DNA from: Sodiomyces alkalinus F11
Taxonomy: Eukaryota > Ascomycota > Sordariomycetes > Glomerellales > Plectosphaerellaceae
Direction: 5' to 3'
DNA length: 64,000 nt
Assembly (NCBI RefSeq): GCF_003711515.1
Contig: NW_021167084.1
Coordinates: forward strand, 2,025,932 to 2,089,931
Positions 45,561 through 55,860 of this stretch are shown here, in pieces. Both the position numbers and the translations under genes were made by a program. Each line of letters starts with the position of its first letter. Positions within the stretch are counted from its first letter, which is position 1. A model generated the notes under the pieces. It worked only from the letters and a program-made list of their open reading frames with translations. It was not told where the DNA came from and searched no databases.

Positions 45561-45847
45561 CTATCGTTTTCTTTTGTCAACAGAGCATGCGTATCTGCAT
45601 TCTCTGTTGTGGATGGGAAGAGTGTCCGGGGGTCAGCGTCGGTATGAGATATCTTTATGACAATACCCCAGAATGACGAGAAGGACGAACAAGCGGTATC
45701 GATACCCAGGTAGCCCTAGTTTGTTAACTCTGCCATGCTTTATTTCCATAACCCACAATCTCCTTTATCCTTCTGTCGTTTCCAAACTGGGGCCACCCTT
45801 TGTCCTTTGTCCTGTACAGGAAGTTTTGAGACAGTGACACATCATAA

Positions 45848-47074
45848 TCACATAAAATCATCCTCCCAGTCCTCGCTGCGATTCTGATTGCTCGAAGCTT
45901 CCATGTTCTCTTGGCTGAAAATGTCGTCGTAGGCGTGGTCCTTCTGCCACTTCTTCTCCTTGCGTTCCTGCGCGAGGCGGGCTTCTTCTTTTCTCTGTGT
46001 CGAGTGAGACGGTTGTATGCATGTGAGCTTGTGGTTGCAAATAAAAGAAAGGAGAACATGTAGAGGAGTCGATTGCAACGAATAACGATACGTGGAAAGA
46101 GGCAAGGGCGAGAGCAGGGTAGGCTAGGGAGAAGGAGAAAAATCCACGCACCCGAGCTTGCAGAGCAGCCTGTTCTCGCCGTCGCAGCTCCTTCTGCCTG
46201 TCCTCGCGTTCCTGTTCCAGATCGGGCTTGCGCTCGACTTTGGTCTTGTTGAGGCGGTTGACGATGGGATTTTCGCGTTGGGCCACGTGGATGCGCTTGA
46301 CCTGTATGCTTGTTGTCAGTATGTGGGCGTTCCTCGTGCTGCCCTTTGTCGACATCCAATGGCAAGGGAGGTGGATGGATAGCATGAACCTTTCGCGGAT
46401 CTTTGAAGGAGACCTGTCCAACCTCCATACTCCCGTCCTTCTTGAGGTTGGACCAGGGGGTGTAAATAATGGTGATGTTGTCCTTTTTGTTTCCTGGACG
46501 GGCGTGAGACTGGGGATTCTGCAGAGAACCAGCGAAGAAAGATTGGATTGGACATAAGAGAAGAGATTGGGGAGAAGGGAGGCAGACCCTCAATCGAGTT
46601 GGCTTTGGTCAGTTGCGCGAGGTCCACCAGGAGCGGTTCTGGGATGGCGTCCCATGTCCCCCCTTCGGGGAGGCGGAGGTAGATGTGGGCGCTGGAGAGC
46701 TTGTCGACGTGGAACTGCGCATATGCCGGTGAGTTCGAGTCGCGGACTCGCGATGCGCGGTACGTCATGCAGAGGACCGAAGATACATACCCTGCAGAGT
46801 AGGTTAGCAAAGTATGGTGAGAGCGAAGATGAAGGTGAATGGACAGGACGGGACGAGACGAGACGAGACGAACCAGACATCTTCTTCCCACCCGTACTTG
46901 ATCAACTCCTCATCTTTGTGCATCGTCCAAGGTTAGTCAGGAACCCCGTTTAAATAGCGCCATATGAAGGGGACAGGCGATGAGACGAAGACACAACGCA
47001 CTCTCATACTTGTCCTTGCCGACGTAAACGTGGGCGGGAGGATCGACGGCGGTGGAGGTGAAGTAATACACCAT
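45848..47074 (-). CDS. JLP2: CCDC25/Jlp2 family protein (NFACT-R domain)
   Basis: Exons: 47074-47002, 46913-46874, a single base at 46791, 46714-46588, 46493-46390, 46301-46152 and 45994-45848. They total 642 nt, or 213 aa, against 208 in human CCDC25. The protein starts [20 protein letters not shown]. It keeps the family core [34 protein letters not shown] and [20 protein letters not shown], then has a charged coiled-coil tail ([17 protein letters not shown]) and ends DWEDDFM. The domain is related to the RNA-binding NFACT-R part of Rqc2/NEMF-type proteins. Its role in fungi is poorly defined. The conserved Trp between Val and Phe (VWFHV) can only be encoded in frame if one G at 46791 is a separate exon. 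Confidence 0.92.
46791..46791 (-). other. Predicted one-nucleotide exon in the CCDC25 gene
   Basis: The upstream exon ends GTC TG (46874) and the next coding block starts TTC CAC (46714). On the minus strand between them is GCTAAC-CTACT-CTGCAG, then one G, then GTATGT. That is an ideal branch site and acceptor, a single base, and an ideal donor. Using it restores TGG (Trp) and frame, with flanking introns of 82 and 76 nt. Confidence 0.7.
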
Positions 47075-47980
47075 CTTGACTCTTGAGGCACTGCACCGAG
47101 GTAGAGGAAAGGAAATTGAAGCTTTGTCGGCCGGACCGCCTCTCCCAGCTGAGAGGCGACAGACGAGTGCTGGGTTGTGAAGTCGAAAGGGGGTTGATTT
47201 GATGGGGGAAAAGGGGGGGTTGTGTGAACAGTGAAAATGAGTCGTGGGACTCCAGGCAAGATTTTTGGTCGTTGAGATGGCGGGGGGAGGGGAAAGCCGG
47301 GTGGTACGATACTTCTTAACAATATTGCGCTGGTAAATGGCTGCGAAAACGGTAGTACTGATGTACCATTATGTTATCTGGTTATCTCTCGGTGAGGCCT
47401 CGGTGAGTTTGGCCATTCACCACTTCCAAGTCCGTTGACGGCCCCTGGACAAGGCCAGCGCATAGTTCTATATCCCCAACCGTTGGACACGTTTCAATGA
47501 CCAGACCAAAAACATGGCGTTGTGGGGGAGCCCCATGACTGGATAGGTTCATGGCACAGGCCAAAAGCTATGGCAGCGGTCATTCCGTGCTCTTTTTTCC
47601 TCTCTCATTTCTTTGTTGTAGTGAAGAAAGCGATATAAAATACAATACAAAATAAATACAATGCTGCCTAGGCGGAGGCAGATGCTGGTAAATTTAAGGT
47701 AATTACGTGAAGGTCTAACTGGGATGCAAGGACAGAGGAGTTGCTGTTCTTGCCATTGACATGCTCTGGCTTGTTTCCAAAATTTCAGCTGCATTTCGTC
47801 TTCCACGCTTCGAGCTTCTGTATAAACGGATGCCTGATCTTCGTCTTCGTCTTCGGGTCTCCCACCCGTCGCATATATAAACCCCCTCTTTCTTTCTTCT
47901 CGACCTTCAACCGTCCGTCTACAAACCTTCCACATAACGAAACACACGTCTTCTCCCATTAAAGGAGATTGGAGACAGTA
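47075..47980. other. Divergent promoter region of CCDC25 and the two-TM protein gene
   Basis: No further gene is seen. A CATATATAAA TATA-like word lies near 47871-47880, about 100 nt before the plus-strand start. Confidence 0.55.
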
Positions 47981-49495
47981 ATGGCCTACCAACCCGGGTA
48001 CCTGGGCGTCAGTGACGCAGTTCCCCGGCGGTCTCGCCTCCAAGCCCTCATAGCACTTTCCACCACCATCCTCGCCCTCGCCATCCTCATCTTCGTCGTC
48101 GTCTTCGCCGTCTTCGGCCTCCGCGACAACGCCGGCGACGGCAAATGGATCCCCGTCGCCGCAGCCGTCGGCATCTCCATCAGCGTGGTCGTCGCCGGCA
48201 TCATCCTCTTCTTCCTCAAGTGGTGGGAGTGCGTCCGGTCGCGATACCCTTCCATGCCGGGAAATCGACGCCACGGCTACCGGATGGACATGGAGCCCAT
48301 CAACAGCTACGCGGACTTTCGCGCGCTGGACTCGCCTACCAAGATCGGCGTGGTGGCGAATGCCGTCGGACGCTGGATCGACGGGCTGGCCATGGCTTTG
48401 TTCCCTTGCCGCGACCGCGATCGGCTCCGCAAGTTGGAGGACCGGAATCGGGAGAGGATGCAGCACCCTGCCTACGAGATGTCCCGTGCTGTGGAGCAGC
48501 AGCAGCAGCAGCCCCCTGGGCCGCGAAGAGTGAGCGCTACGTTGTCGTCGCAGGGCCATGTGGTCGAGCATCCGAACAGTCGTGGAGACGGCGAAAGTCG
48601 GCGGCCTTCTGATCGGGCCAAATTCAACTCTTTCGACAGCGTCGTCAATAAGAAGGGGATCCTCAAGGACGGAGAGAGGCAGAGTCGGCAGGCATCCACT
48701 TCGTCTCAGGCAGCAGCAGCAGGAGCAGCAGCAGCCCTTCGAGATGCAAACGATCCCCACCAAAACAACAATGGTTCTGTTCCGGACGAGCGCCCTCGTG
48801 TGCCAAGCATCGACGCGGAGCCCCCTTCGACCGAAAGAACGATCCAGCATCCTCCCCCCACTGCACATAGGCAGGCCGAGTTCACGGGGAGGAACGCGCG
48901 CTGGGACTCCGTCGGCGACGAAACTTTCCGCCCCGGCTCCCAAAGAACAAGGCTCGAACCCGTAGCCGCACCCGCTTCCCCGCGCGACCGCCACGGTTCG
49001 ATGCAGTCGGACGCTTCCCAGAACTCCACTCGATCGACGACGTACCGGCCTCATTCCGTCGCCGAAGCCCCGAGCTCCCTGCGCAGCTCCATTAGCTCCG
49101 TGCGTCTCGACAACAACAGCCCTGGGATGATGTATGCGCCCCTCGCAGTGCCGCAACGCCACGACCGTCTTAGTATTCCTGACGTCTCTCGCGACTTGCC
49201 TCCCCGCGGTGGCATCTCCGGGATCTCCACTCTCCCGTCACAGAGGGGTCGTCACCGTGGGAGCTGGAGCAGCAGGGCCGGCATGACGGCCCGGCCTCAA
49301 CCCCCTCCGGACTTGAGGCGCTATAGTGCGGCGCAAATGGAGCAGAGTCTGCGTGACGAGGGCGCATTTCGTCCGCTTGACCCGTCGTCGCGGCGGAATG
49401 CGACTGATATTCTGGAACAGATGGAACGAGACGGAAGGGGGTCGCGCGTGCGGTCGACGCAGGATATCTTCCAGGACACGAACCAGCGTCGCTAG
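47981..49495 (+). CDS. Two-TM fungal membrane protein with long disordered tail
   Basis: A single exon from the ATG at 47981 gives 504 aa. The open frame extends slightly upstream but without an ATG. Residues 22-52 are a long hydrophobic helix (LALAILIFVVVFAVFGL), and residues 60-85 a second one (VGISISVVVAGIILFFLKWW). A membrane-proximal conserved-looking block follows: MDMEPINSYADFRALDSPTKIGVVANAVGRWIDGLAMALFP region, residues about 97-140. The remaining 350 residues are Gln/Ser/Arg/Pro-rich and probably disordered and cytosolic, with many Ser-Pro and Arg-x-x-Ser phosphorylation-like sites. No enzymatic motif was recognised. It may be a plasma-membrane or septal scaffold, but this is speculative. 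Confidence 0.8.
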   Translation: MAYQPGYLGVSDAVPRRSRLQALIALSTTILALAILIFVVVFAVFGLRDNAGDGKWIPVAAAVGISISVVVAGIILFFLKWWECVRSRYPSMPGNRRHGYRMDMEPINSYADFRALDSPTKIGVVANAVGRWIDGLAMALFPCRDRDRLRKLEDRNRERMQHPAYEMSRAVEQQQQQPPGPRRVSATLSSQGHVVEHPNSRGDGESRRPSDRAKFNSFDSVVNKKGILKDGERQSRQASTSSQAAAAGAAAALRDANDPHQNNNGSVPDERPRVPSIDAEPPSTERTIQHPPPTAHRQAEFTGRNARWDSVGDETFRPGSQRTRLEPVAAPASPRDRHGSMQSDASQNSTRSTTYRPHSVAEAPSSLRSSISSVRLDNNSPGMMYAPLAVPQRHDRLSIPDVSRDLPPRGGISGISTLPSQRGRHRGSWSSRAGMTARPQPPPDLRRYSAAQMEQSLRDEGAFRPLDPSSRRNATDILEQMERDGRGSRVRSTQDIFQDTNQRR

Positions 49496-49688
49496 TCCTA
49501 AAGATCGAGAGAGAGGAAGAGTTGTCTTTGTCACGTGTGGTGCTGTGAAGGAACGGTTATACGGGGTTCATCTCGGCACGAGAAGGTTAAAGTTGGGACA
49601 CTTTGGCTGGCGGGGTTTTGGCCTCTGGAAAAGGGTACATGGTGGGAGGACACGGGGATAGATAGATTTCAGTGTAAACGCTTGCTTG

Positions 49689-49961
49689 CTAGCTGGCAAC
49701 TCTTGCGAGGGCCGTTTTTGCAGAGCGAATGGACCATGTTAGGCGTATGCCGCATTCATGACCGGGAGAGAGTACCGTACCTAGGATCGTCAACCTCGAA
49801 CCGTCAGTGGCTTCAGGTTCGCCGGGTGCTGGTGCAGCTTCTGCTCCGTCTTGCAGCAGCATTTGCTCGTACAATTGTTGCAATTTCACGGTTTGCTTTT
49901 GCATGTGCGAGAGCATGTCCTCCAATGGGGCGATGGCAGCGTCCAAGGCTTCCTCCCGTCT
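49689..49961 (-). CDS. Probable last exon of a small coiled-coil protein gene (5' exons unresolved)
   Basis: A minus-strand frame opens after a GAACAG acceptor at 49962 with RREEALDAAIAPLEDMLSHM, continues as a heptad-like helix (QKQTVKLQQLYEQMLL), and ends at a TAG at 49689. The upstream minus strand holds plausible small exons: ATGGCGTCGTCT near 50531 with a GTGCGT donor, and a piece after ACTAACCCAG near 50260 reading NVLIRQTIQLYNIFST. I could not join them with consistent phase. The helix pattern fits a small complex subunit. No family is assigned. Confidence 0.4.
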   Translation of the reverse strand, partial: RREEALDAAIAPLEDMLSHMQKQTVKLQQLYEQMLLQDGAEAAPAPGEPEATDGSRLTILGTVLSPGHECGIRLTWSIRSAKTALARVAS

Positions 49962-50071
49962 CTGTTCTTTACACTACTTCGATACTGTGGCCAAGGCGGC
50001 GGCATTACCATCCCGGTAAGTAAAGGAATGTTCTTAGTTGGCGCATGAAAGAGAAAGTGTCTAGGCGAGGT

Positions 50072-50105
<34 letters not shown>

Positions 50106-51296
50106 AAACGGAAAAGCCGGTGTAACGCGTTGGTTCGAAAAGGGGTGTGACGGCATTGGAGGGCGGTGAAAGAAAATCTTTCCGCCACATGTTAAGCCAC
50201 CTGCGCCCCTACAGGTGGAGAAGATGTTGTACAGTTGTATCGTTTGACGTATTAATACATTCTGGGTTAGTCTTGCTCGGGCCTTTCTTTGTTGGCCCGT
50301 GCCTCCCGAGAGGGCTGTCGACTCGACCTCAGCCTTCTCTTTCCTGCCTCTTTTTCCTTTATTGGACCCATCCCCAGGTTCTATTTTCTGTCTTCTTCTT
50401 CCCTCTTTTGTACTTTGCTCCCTGGGATATGCGCATGACCCTACCTTAGTCGGATCAAAGAGGACGATCATCTAACGTCGTATTAGTGTACTCACGCACC
50501 GAGTCTTCTCTCCCCTTCCGAGACGACGCCATGTCAAAGTTACTGAGGAGAGAAATGATCACCATGGACTTGTCCAGCGAGTGTGTATCTTCCATGTCTG
50601 TTCTTTTCCTCATCATGCATCGCGTCGCGAGATGATTTTCGGATTTTCAGTCAGCGTCGAAATACAAGTTCTCTTCAAGAAACCAACTCCATGAAGATCA
50701 GTCCCCATTCCCATTGCCCGGTGGCCCCGAGCCAGCTCCATTCCCCTGGGAGAGCCTTCTTGGCATTGGGCATTGTGCTACCCATGCTGATCCTCTTGCC
50801 TCCCTTCAAAGAGGCCGACTTGGCCCAGTTGGGAGTTGGGAGTTGGAAGTTGGGAAGCAGGTCACTTACGCATTAAGTATACTTCTCCTTATTCCTCTCG
50901 GCATCTTCATTTCCCCTTGCTTCTTATTTTGTTGTCTTTTTGTTCTTTTTGTTCTCCATCTCCTCATCTCACCTAATATACCCGGCACGGGCTTCCTCGA
51001 CGACCACTCATATATTCTTATCCATTCACACCCCTCGCCTCTGTCCCCATTTGACCTGCTCTGTTCGCCTCTGGTCTACTTCGTCTTGTCCTACCTAGTA
51101 CCAGCTCTCTTGACTATCAGCAAACTCCTCCCCGCTATCCTCGGCTATCTGACTAGCAGCTCGCACGCTTCACTTCACGAACATCCTCACCACCGATAGG
51201 GCAACCGTTCAACACTGCACACGGGAGTCATCCGACCCATCGAGGTCTGTCTAACTCCGCCGCGCAGCGACGCTCCAAAGAGCGGGACACGAGAAG
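49962..51296. other. Intergenic plus unresolved 5' exons of the small coiled-coil gene
   Basis: It contains a GAGGAC hexamer repeat at about 50073-50104 and a long pyrimidine-rich leader before 51297. The plus-strand ORF at 50714-51199 looks like leader sequence, not protein. Confidence 0.5.
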
Positions 51297-52455
51297 ATGT
51301 CAAACAACCAGACCGAGAGACTAGGCGTCTCCTGTCCCGAAGGCGGCCAGTTCTACGTCTGCGCCGGCAAAGAAACCGAGTTCCTCGGCTGCTGCACATC
51401 CGACCCTTGCACCGATTCCGCCGACGGCCATTGCCCGATTCGCGACCTCCGCCCCGCCTCCTTCGACCCCGACCGCTACGCCAACATTCCCCGCCAGTCA
51501 TGCGACGATGCCCGCTCCCATCGCATCTGGTGGACCTGCCGGACCAACGACCCTCCTTTCCTCGGCTGCTGCGCGAGTGATCCTTGCGGAGAAGGGTGCC
51601 CTAGCGATCATCTCGTCCAAGCCGTGCTGTCCGAAGACGAAGACAGCAGGTTGCCTTTCGTGCCGGAGGAGGCTACAACAAGCAGCCCTACGTCCTCGCC
51701 CACGGCATCGCCTAGCCCATCAGACGAGCCGTCCGATCCATCGGGTTCATCTGGCCTCCCCACCGGGGCGATCGTCGGTATTGCCATCGGCGGTGCTTTG
51801 GCCCTCCTTCTCCTCGCATTCGTCGCCTGGAAATCCTACCGGAAGGCCAGGAAAGACAATGATCAATCTCTTCGCCCGGAAATGGGTTTCGCCCACGCCG
51901 GTCCACGACGTATGTGTGCCATTTATTCCCACCTCACTCATCAACTACCGTCCCTCAATCCCTTCCCGCGTGAGAGGGAACACGGCCCATGCTAACCGGG
52001 CTGACACAGACTCCGACCTGAGCACGGCATCAACCATCCCGTACTCCAACCACTCAACCCCCACGACGGCCGAATTCGCCAAGTGTCATCACAACGGCTA
52101 CCACGCCATACAACCAAGCTCGCCAGCCGCTGCCGCCGCCCACCCCCACCGGCCTCCGTCCCCGGGCTACACAGACAGCGAGAACGGCCTGCTGAGCGGA
52201 CAGCCTAGCCCTCATTTCCCGAGGGGCCACGTGCGCACCGTTTCCGACATGAGCCAAGGCTCGGCCACTTCAGTCGGAGTCGGCTCTCACGTCGGCGGCC
52301 GCGGGCACGTCGTCTCCGAGATTGATGGCGTTGAGAAGCCGAGAATCCCCCCTGGTGTGCCGGAGATTCTGATTAATGATGTGGAAACCGAGCGGCCGAG
52401 GGTTGCGCTGCAGCCGCCGATAGCTGAGCTGCCGGCTGAGGAAATCAGGTTCTAG
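51297..52455 (+). CDS. Cysteine-rich single-TM protein with duplicated FLGCCxSDPC motif
   Basis: Two exons (51297-51909, 52010-52455; phase 1) give 352 aa. Residues 1-120 contain two copies of FLGCC-x-SDPC, at about 34-43 and 84-93, each preceded by further Cys (SCPEG, YVCAGK; SCDDAR, WTCRTN). This gives a compact domain of twelve or so cysteines. A Ser/Pro/Thr-rich stalk follows (TTSSPTSSPTASPSPS), then one membrane helix (GAIVGIAIGGALALLLLAFVAW, about 157-178), then a cytosolic tail of about 170 residues. No classical N-terminal signal peptide is visible, so a single-pass N-out topology is inferred. The overall plan, Cys-rich head, O-glycosylated stalk, TM and tail, recalls WSC/Mid2-type wall sensors, but the Cys pattern differs from WSC. 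Function unknown. Confidence 0.85.
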
Positions 52456-54042
52456 CGGTGGTTTTAGTCCATGAAAAGGGGGTGGGCGGGGGGGGTCAGG
52501 CGTGATTTTCAAGATTCTGCGAGGGTAAGAAGCCGGAACGCAGCGTTTTCATTTCATTTGACTTGTCTTATATACCTTACTGTGCTGTGTCAATCGCTTA
52601 TGAGTTTAGGACACTTAATCGCAGAAAAAGAAGGGGAACAGAAAATAAAAGCAACTGGTGATTGGTTATACGAAGCAAGAGACCAAGAAATGACACTATA
52701 TCGTAAACCGTGGTCCGTGGTGGGCTATTGGGGGGGGGGGGGGGGGGGGGTGTTCTCGCCGACATCAGATCGTGGGCTGGCTCGACAAGACGAAACATGA
52801 ACTCAGCGAAATCATTAACCATTAACATGTGAACAGAATTCAAATCGCAAAGTCTGAGAACATTGTTACTCTCAATTAGCCACGGCGCTCATAACCATCA
52901 CAGCTTCCCAGGGAGAAACAGACCAAACATCTTTGTTTCAGACTGAAGTTTCCGGCACATGCCTCGGGTCTGTCTTTGACTTGAGTCACTCAACTGCTCG
53001 ATTGCCTACTATAGGTATATATATATATATATATAGTTCCTTGGTATCCGCTCCTGACACATCAACACCGAACTTTTTGCTTCCTACCAGGTAGTCGTGG
53101 GGGGTGCTTTGTTGGGGAGGTAAACAAACGGCAATATATCTGGTATGGGTATCTCCAGGCTCATTATTTCGGTATGTGAAGATCTCTTTAGCGTTCCGTG
53201 AGGATTGCGAATATGGCAACACCTAGGCAGGCTGTTGAAGACGGACGTATTTGCCGAGCCCCTTTTACGTAAGGTACCCAAGACTATCCCTGCTGCGCCT
53301 GATGAGGCCCTCCCGGGTTATGTTATGGGGTAAGTAACGGGGCTGTTTCTCTTTTCTCTTCCTTAGGAAAGCTTCCTCCCTCCTTTCCCTTTGCAATTTT
53401 CTTTATCTCCTCTTTTCTTCTTCTTCCTTGCTTCCCTTGGCTGAAAACGTCATAGTGGTGTTGCTTGGTTAGCCGTTCCCTGGCTTTATTCCACTACCAT
53501 GGGCCTTTCCGCTCTGGTTCTGGAAAAGTATCCCATCTGACCTACTTATCGCTCCATGTTTCAGGGACATGCTGGGGATGCGGAGTGGTAGGGGAGCTGC
53601 CGTGAAGAGGGGACAGGCTGACGGAGCATCTGACGACAGCGTAGGAGATTCGATGCCGGCGATGCTCGCCGTCGAGGCCGAGAAGCGATAAGGAGAGAAG
53701 AAGCAGTTGAAGCAAAATAGAGGAGGAAACCTCCCATGAAGCGAGAGGTGGAGGGATCGTTACTAACCGAGAGACAGACTACGCACGGGCGGAGAGGACC
53801 GGACTTGCTGCGTTGACCAAGCCAGCCGTCCACTGCCCCCTTTCACTGTTTGCCATATCACAAGTAAGAACAAAGTATTGGTATCATTGTATGTTTCCAA
53901 TTTCCATTCCATTTCTCTACTACGATGCCACCGCGCTAGATGACATTGTTCGCCTACATGCTGTTCGTGATACAAAAAGTCCTGCTTCTTCTATCCGGCT
54001 TTGTCCGGCTTTGTTCTTTCCTGCCAGGCCCAAGTCAATACA
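52456..54042. other. 1.6-kb convergent intergenic region with simple repeats
   Basis: No gene is supported. It contains a G homopolymer (52730-52750), an AT dinucleotide run (about 53017-53034) and a pyrimidine-rich tract near 53345-53440. Confidence 0.6.
52730..52750. repeat. Poly-G tract (21 nt)
   Basis: A run of 21 G, a potential G-quadruplex and a site where assembly length is unreliable. Confidence 0.9.
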
Positions 54043-54963
54043 TTACATGGTCTGCCCCCGATCCCTACCATAATGGTTAGGTCGCCTGTCTGGATTCCGG
54101 GAACCCGACTCCTGCTGTCTTTGGGAAGGACGTCGCTGCCTACCCGCAGCCCCTCCCTCTCGCATTTCATACTGGATCGAATCGAAGGTCTGCCGCACCC
54201 TGCCAACTAGCGCACGGAGCGCTCCGGCGGCACCACCCTCGCGGGCCCTCTCCATCTGCAGACGGCGGGACTCTCGGCGAGCTTGTGCCAAGCGCTCGGC
54301 GGCGTTGTTGAAGTTGTTGTCGAGGCTGCGGCGCGTCTGTCTTGCTTCCTCATGACGTTGCTGCTGCTGCTGCTGGGACTGCCCCTGTTCCTGGCGTCTT
54401 TCGTGCCTGTACGAGGAGGAACGAGGGGGGACGTCACCACCACTTCGGCCCGATTGACGGGGGTAGTACTCGGTTGCAGACCGCGTCAGATTTTCTCTGG
54501 GGACGGGCCGCCAGTGCTCTGACGAGTTGGGCTGGCCTTGGTAGTGTTGGCGTTGTTGCTGTTGTGTCTGGGATGGTCTCGCCATGTCAGACGTGTTGGG
54601 ACGGTAGTATTGCTGTTGATGTTCTTCGGACCGATACATCGGCTGGTTGTGATGGTGTCTTCCGTAGCTGTCCTGGTCCTCGTACTCGTAGTCAGCCTCC
54701 TCTTCCTCGTAGACCTCGTAGTAATATTCACCTTCAGAGGCCTCGTTTGCCGAGACTCCATTGCGAGACGACGACGGTCCAGCCGTGGTCGTCGGCCCTG
54801 AGATGCGAGTGAGGTTGCCGTAGGAGCTGCCCGAAGGCCCTTCCCAGATGGATCCGTCGGAGCCCTGGAAAGTGTATTGCTGGGTATCAGAGTCGTAGCC
54901 GATACGGACCAAGTCGTCGGGAAGACGTTCCCGGTCAGAGTCAAAATGTCGCCAGCGGCTCAT
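54043..54963 (-). CDS. Fungal protein with conserved RWRHFDSDRERLP N-terminus (CBM50-associated type)
   Basis: One exon, 306 aa. Residues 1-50 contain a compact Trp/Tyr/Gly-rich unit (RWRHFDSDRERLPDD, RIGYDSDTQQYTF, GSIWEGPSGSSYG), which I recall at the N-terminus of fungal proteins labelled CBM50/LysM-associated. I see no LysM repeat here. The middle is acidic and Tyr/Glu-rich (EGEYYYEVYEEEEADYEYE), then Gln/His-rich low complexity. The C-terminal third is a basic helical region (NNAAERLAQARRESRRLQME) ending in a basic disordered tail. There is no signal peptide, so it is probably intracellular. The function of this group is unknown to me. Confidence 0.75.
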   Translation of the reverse strand: MSRWRHFDSDRERLPDDLVRIGYDSDTQQYTFQGSDGSIWEGPSGSSYGNLTRISGPTTTAGPSSSRNGVSANEASEGEYYYEVYEEEEADYEYEDQDSYGRHHHNQPMYRSEEHQQQYYRPNTSDMARPSQTQQQQRQHYQGQPNSSEHWRPVPRENLTRSATEYYPRQSGRSGGDVPPRSSSYRHERRQEQGQSQQQQQQRHEEARQTRRSLDNNFNNAAERLAQARRESRRLQMERAREGGAAGALRALVGRVRQTFDSIQYEMREGGAAGRQRRPSQRQQESGSRNPDRRPNHYGRDRGQTM

Positions 54964-55000
54964 GTTGCTGATGGAGATGGATTGATGTTTTGGTTGTGGT

Positions 55001-55075
55001 GCTGTGTGTTGTATGTTTCTGTGATGCTGTGTGTTGTATGTTTCTGTGATGCTGTGTGTTGTATGTTTCTGTGAT
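55001..55075. repeat. 25-bp tandem repeat, three perfect copies plus a partial
   Basis: The unit begins GCTGTGTGTTGTATGTTTCT and is repeated at 55001, 55026 and 55051, with a decayed fourth copy starting at 55076. It lies 38 nt upstream of the ATG of the minus-strand gene, so it is probably in its 5' leader. On that strand it reads as A/C-rich repeats. Confidence 0.95.
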
Positions 55076-55841
55076 GCTGTGTGATGTGTGAGATGAAGAG
55101 TGGAATTGAGATGATACTTTGCCGTCATGGCGGTAATATATAGACGGAGAAACTTGGTATACCCCCCTAGATTTCAGCGGTGTTAATTTGGGATATATCA
55201 AGTTGATATCGAGTAGTGAGGCTGCTTCAAGTTGGAATGAAATAGGTCGATAGAGGTTGCACATGTGTATTCGTACAACAATGATACATTGGTACGGTAC
55301 CTGAGCGGATAGAATATGAATGACATAGATTCAAATCATTGCATAAGGGTAGTATCTGTAGTGTCTACGACGTTGTGTTCCGCTGCCCCCTTTCCTATTT
55401 TCAGGGGTTGTCCCGTGTCTTCACTCTTTGCTTTTAGTCTTACTGTCTTCGTTTGTTGAGTCTGTTCGTAGCGAGGTGATCGCGTTCTAAAGGAACACCT
55501 GCGAACTAGGAATTGCTCCAATGAGACTGAGTGAGGCTCCTATAGACAGTATCTTTCATGTTCTCGATCATGTCCTTTACCACCAGAACAGACTGGAGTT
55601 GAACAATCCGTGACGGCTGGAAAAAAGGGGTAGCTTTTTCTTTCTGGAAACGAGCCATGCATCAATTGTGATGAAGCAGATAACATACTGAGCCTGCCAT
55701 GATTGTCAAGAATAGCAAACACTCAACTTTGTCCCTTGAACATGGGAAAGCGCCAAGTAGCAACACACGGTGGGTGGCGACAATCCGTCTGGTTCGACGT
55801 CTCCTGAATCGGTGAGTCGGTCAGTACCTTAGTGACGGTCA

Positions 55842-55860
55842 GTAAGGTACGGTACCTTAC
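55842..55860. repeat. Perfect GTAAGGTAC-G-GTACCTTAC palindrome
   Basis: Two 9-bp arms around one G. The same AGGTACCTTA-type words recur in several intergenic regions of the window (24857, 25096-25125, 35070, 56143, 60039). Confidence 0.9.

Noticed and set aside
46500..46520. CTGCAG|AATCCC as acceptor in the CCDC25 gene
   Set aside because: It gives the wrong phase after SIEG; the GTCCAG acceptor at 46494 restores the conserved SIEGNKKDN sequence.
47549..49162. 537-codon minus-strand ORF opposite the two-TM protein
   Set aside because: Antisense shadow. The plus frame has an ATG, two clear membrane helices and a sensible stop; the minus frame has patchy composition and no domain.
50714..51199. 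161-codon plus ORF before the Cys-rich TM gene
   Set aside because: Pyrimidine-rich leader sequence with Leu/Pro/Ser runs; the coding frame of the real gene starts at 51297.
53017..53034. TATATATA run as a promoter
   Set aside because: A simple AT microsatellite in a convergent region with no gene start downstream.
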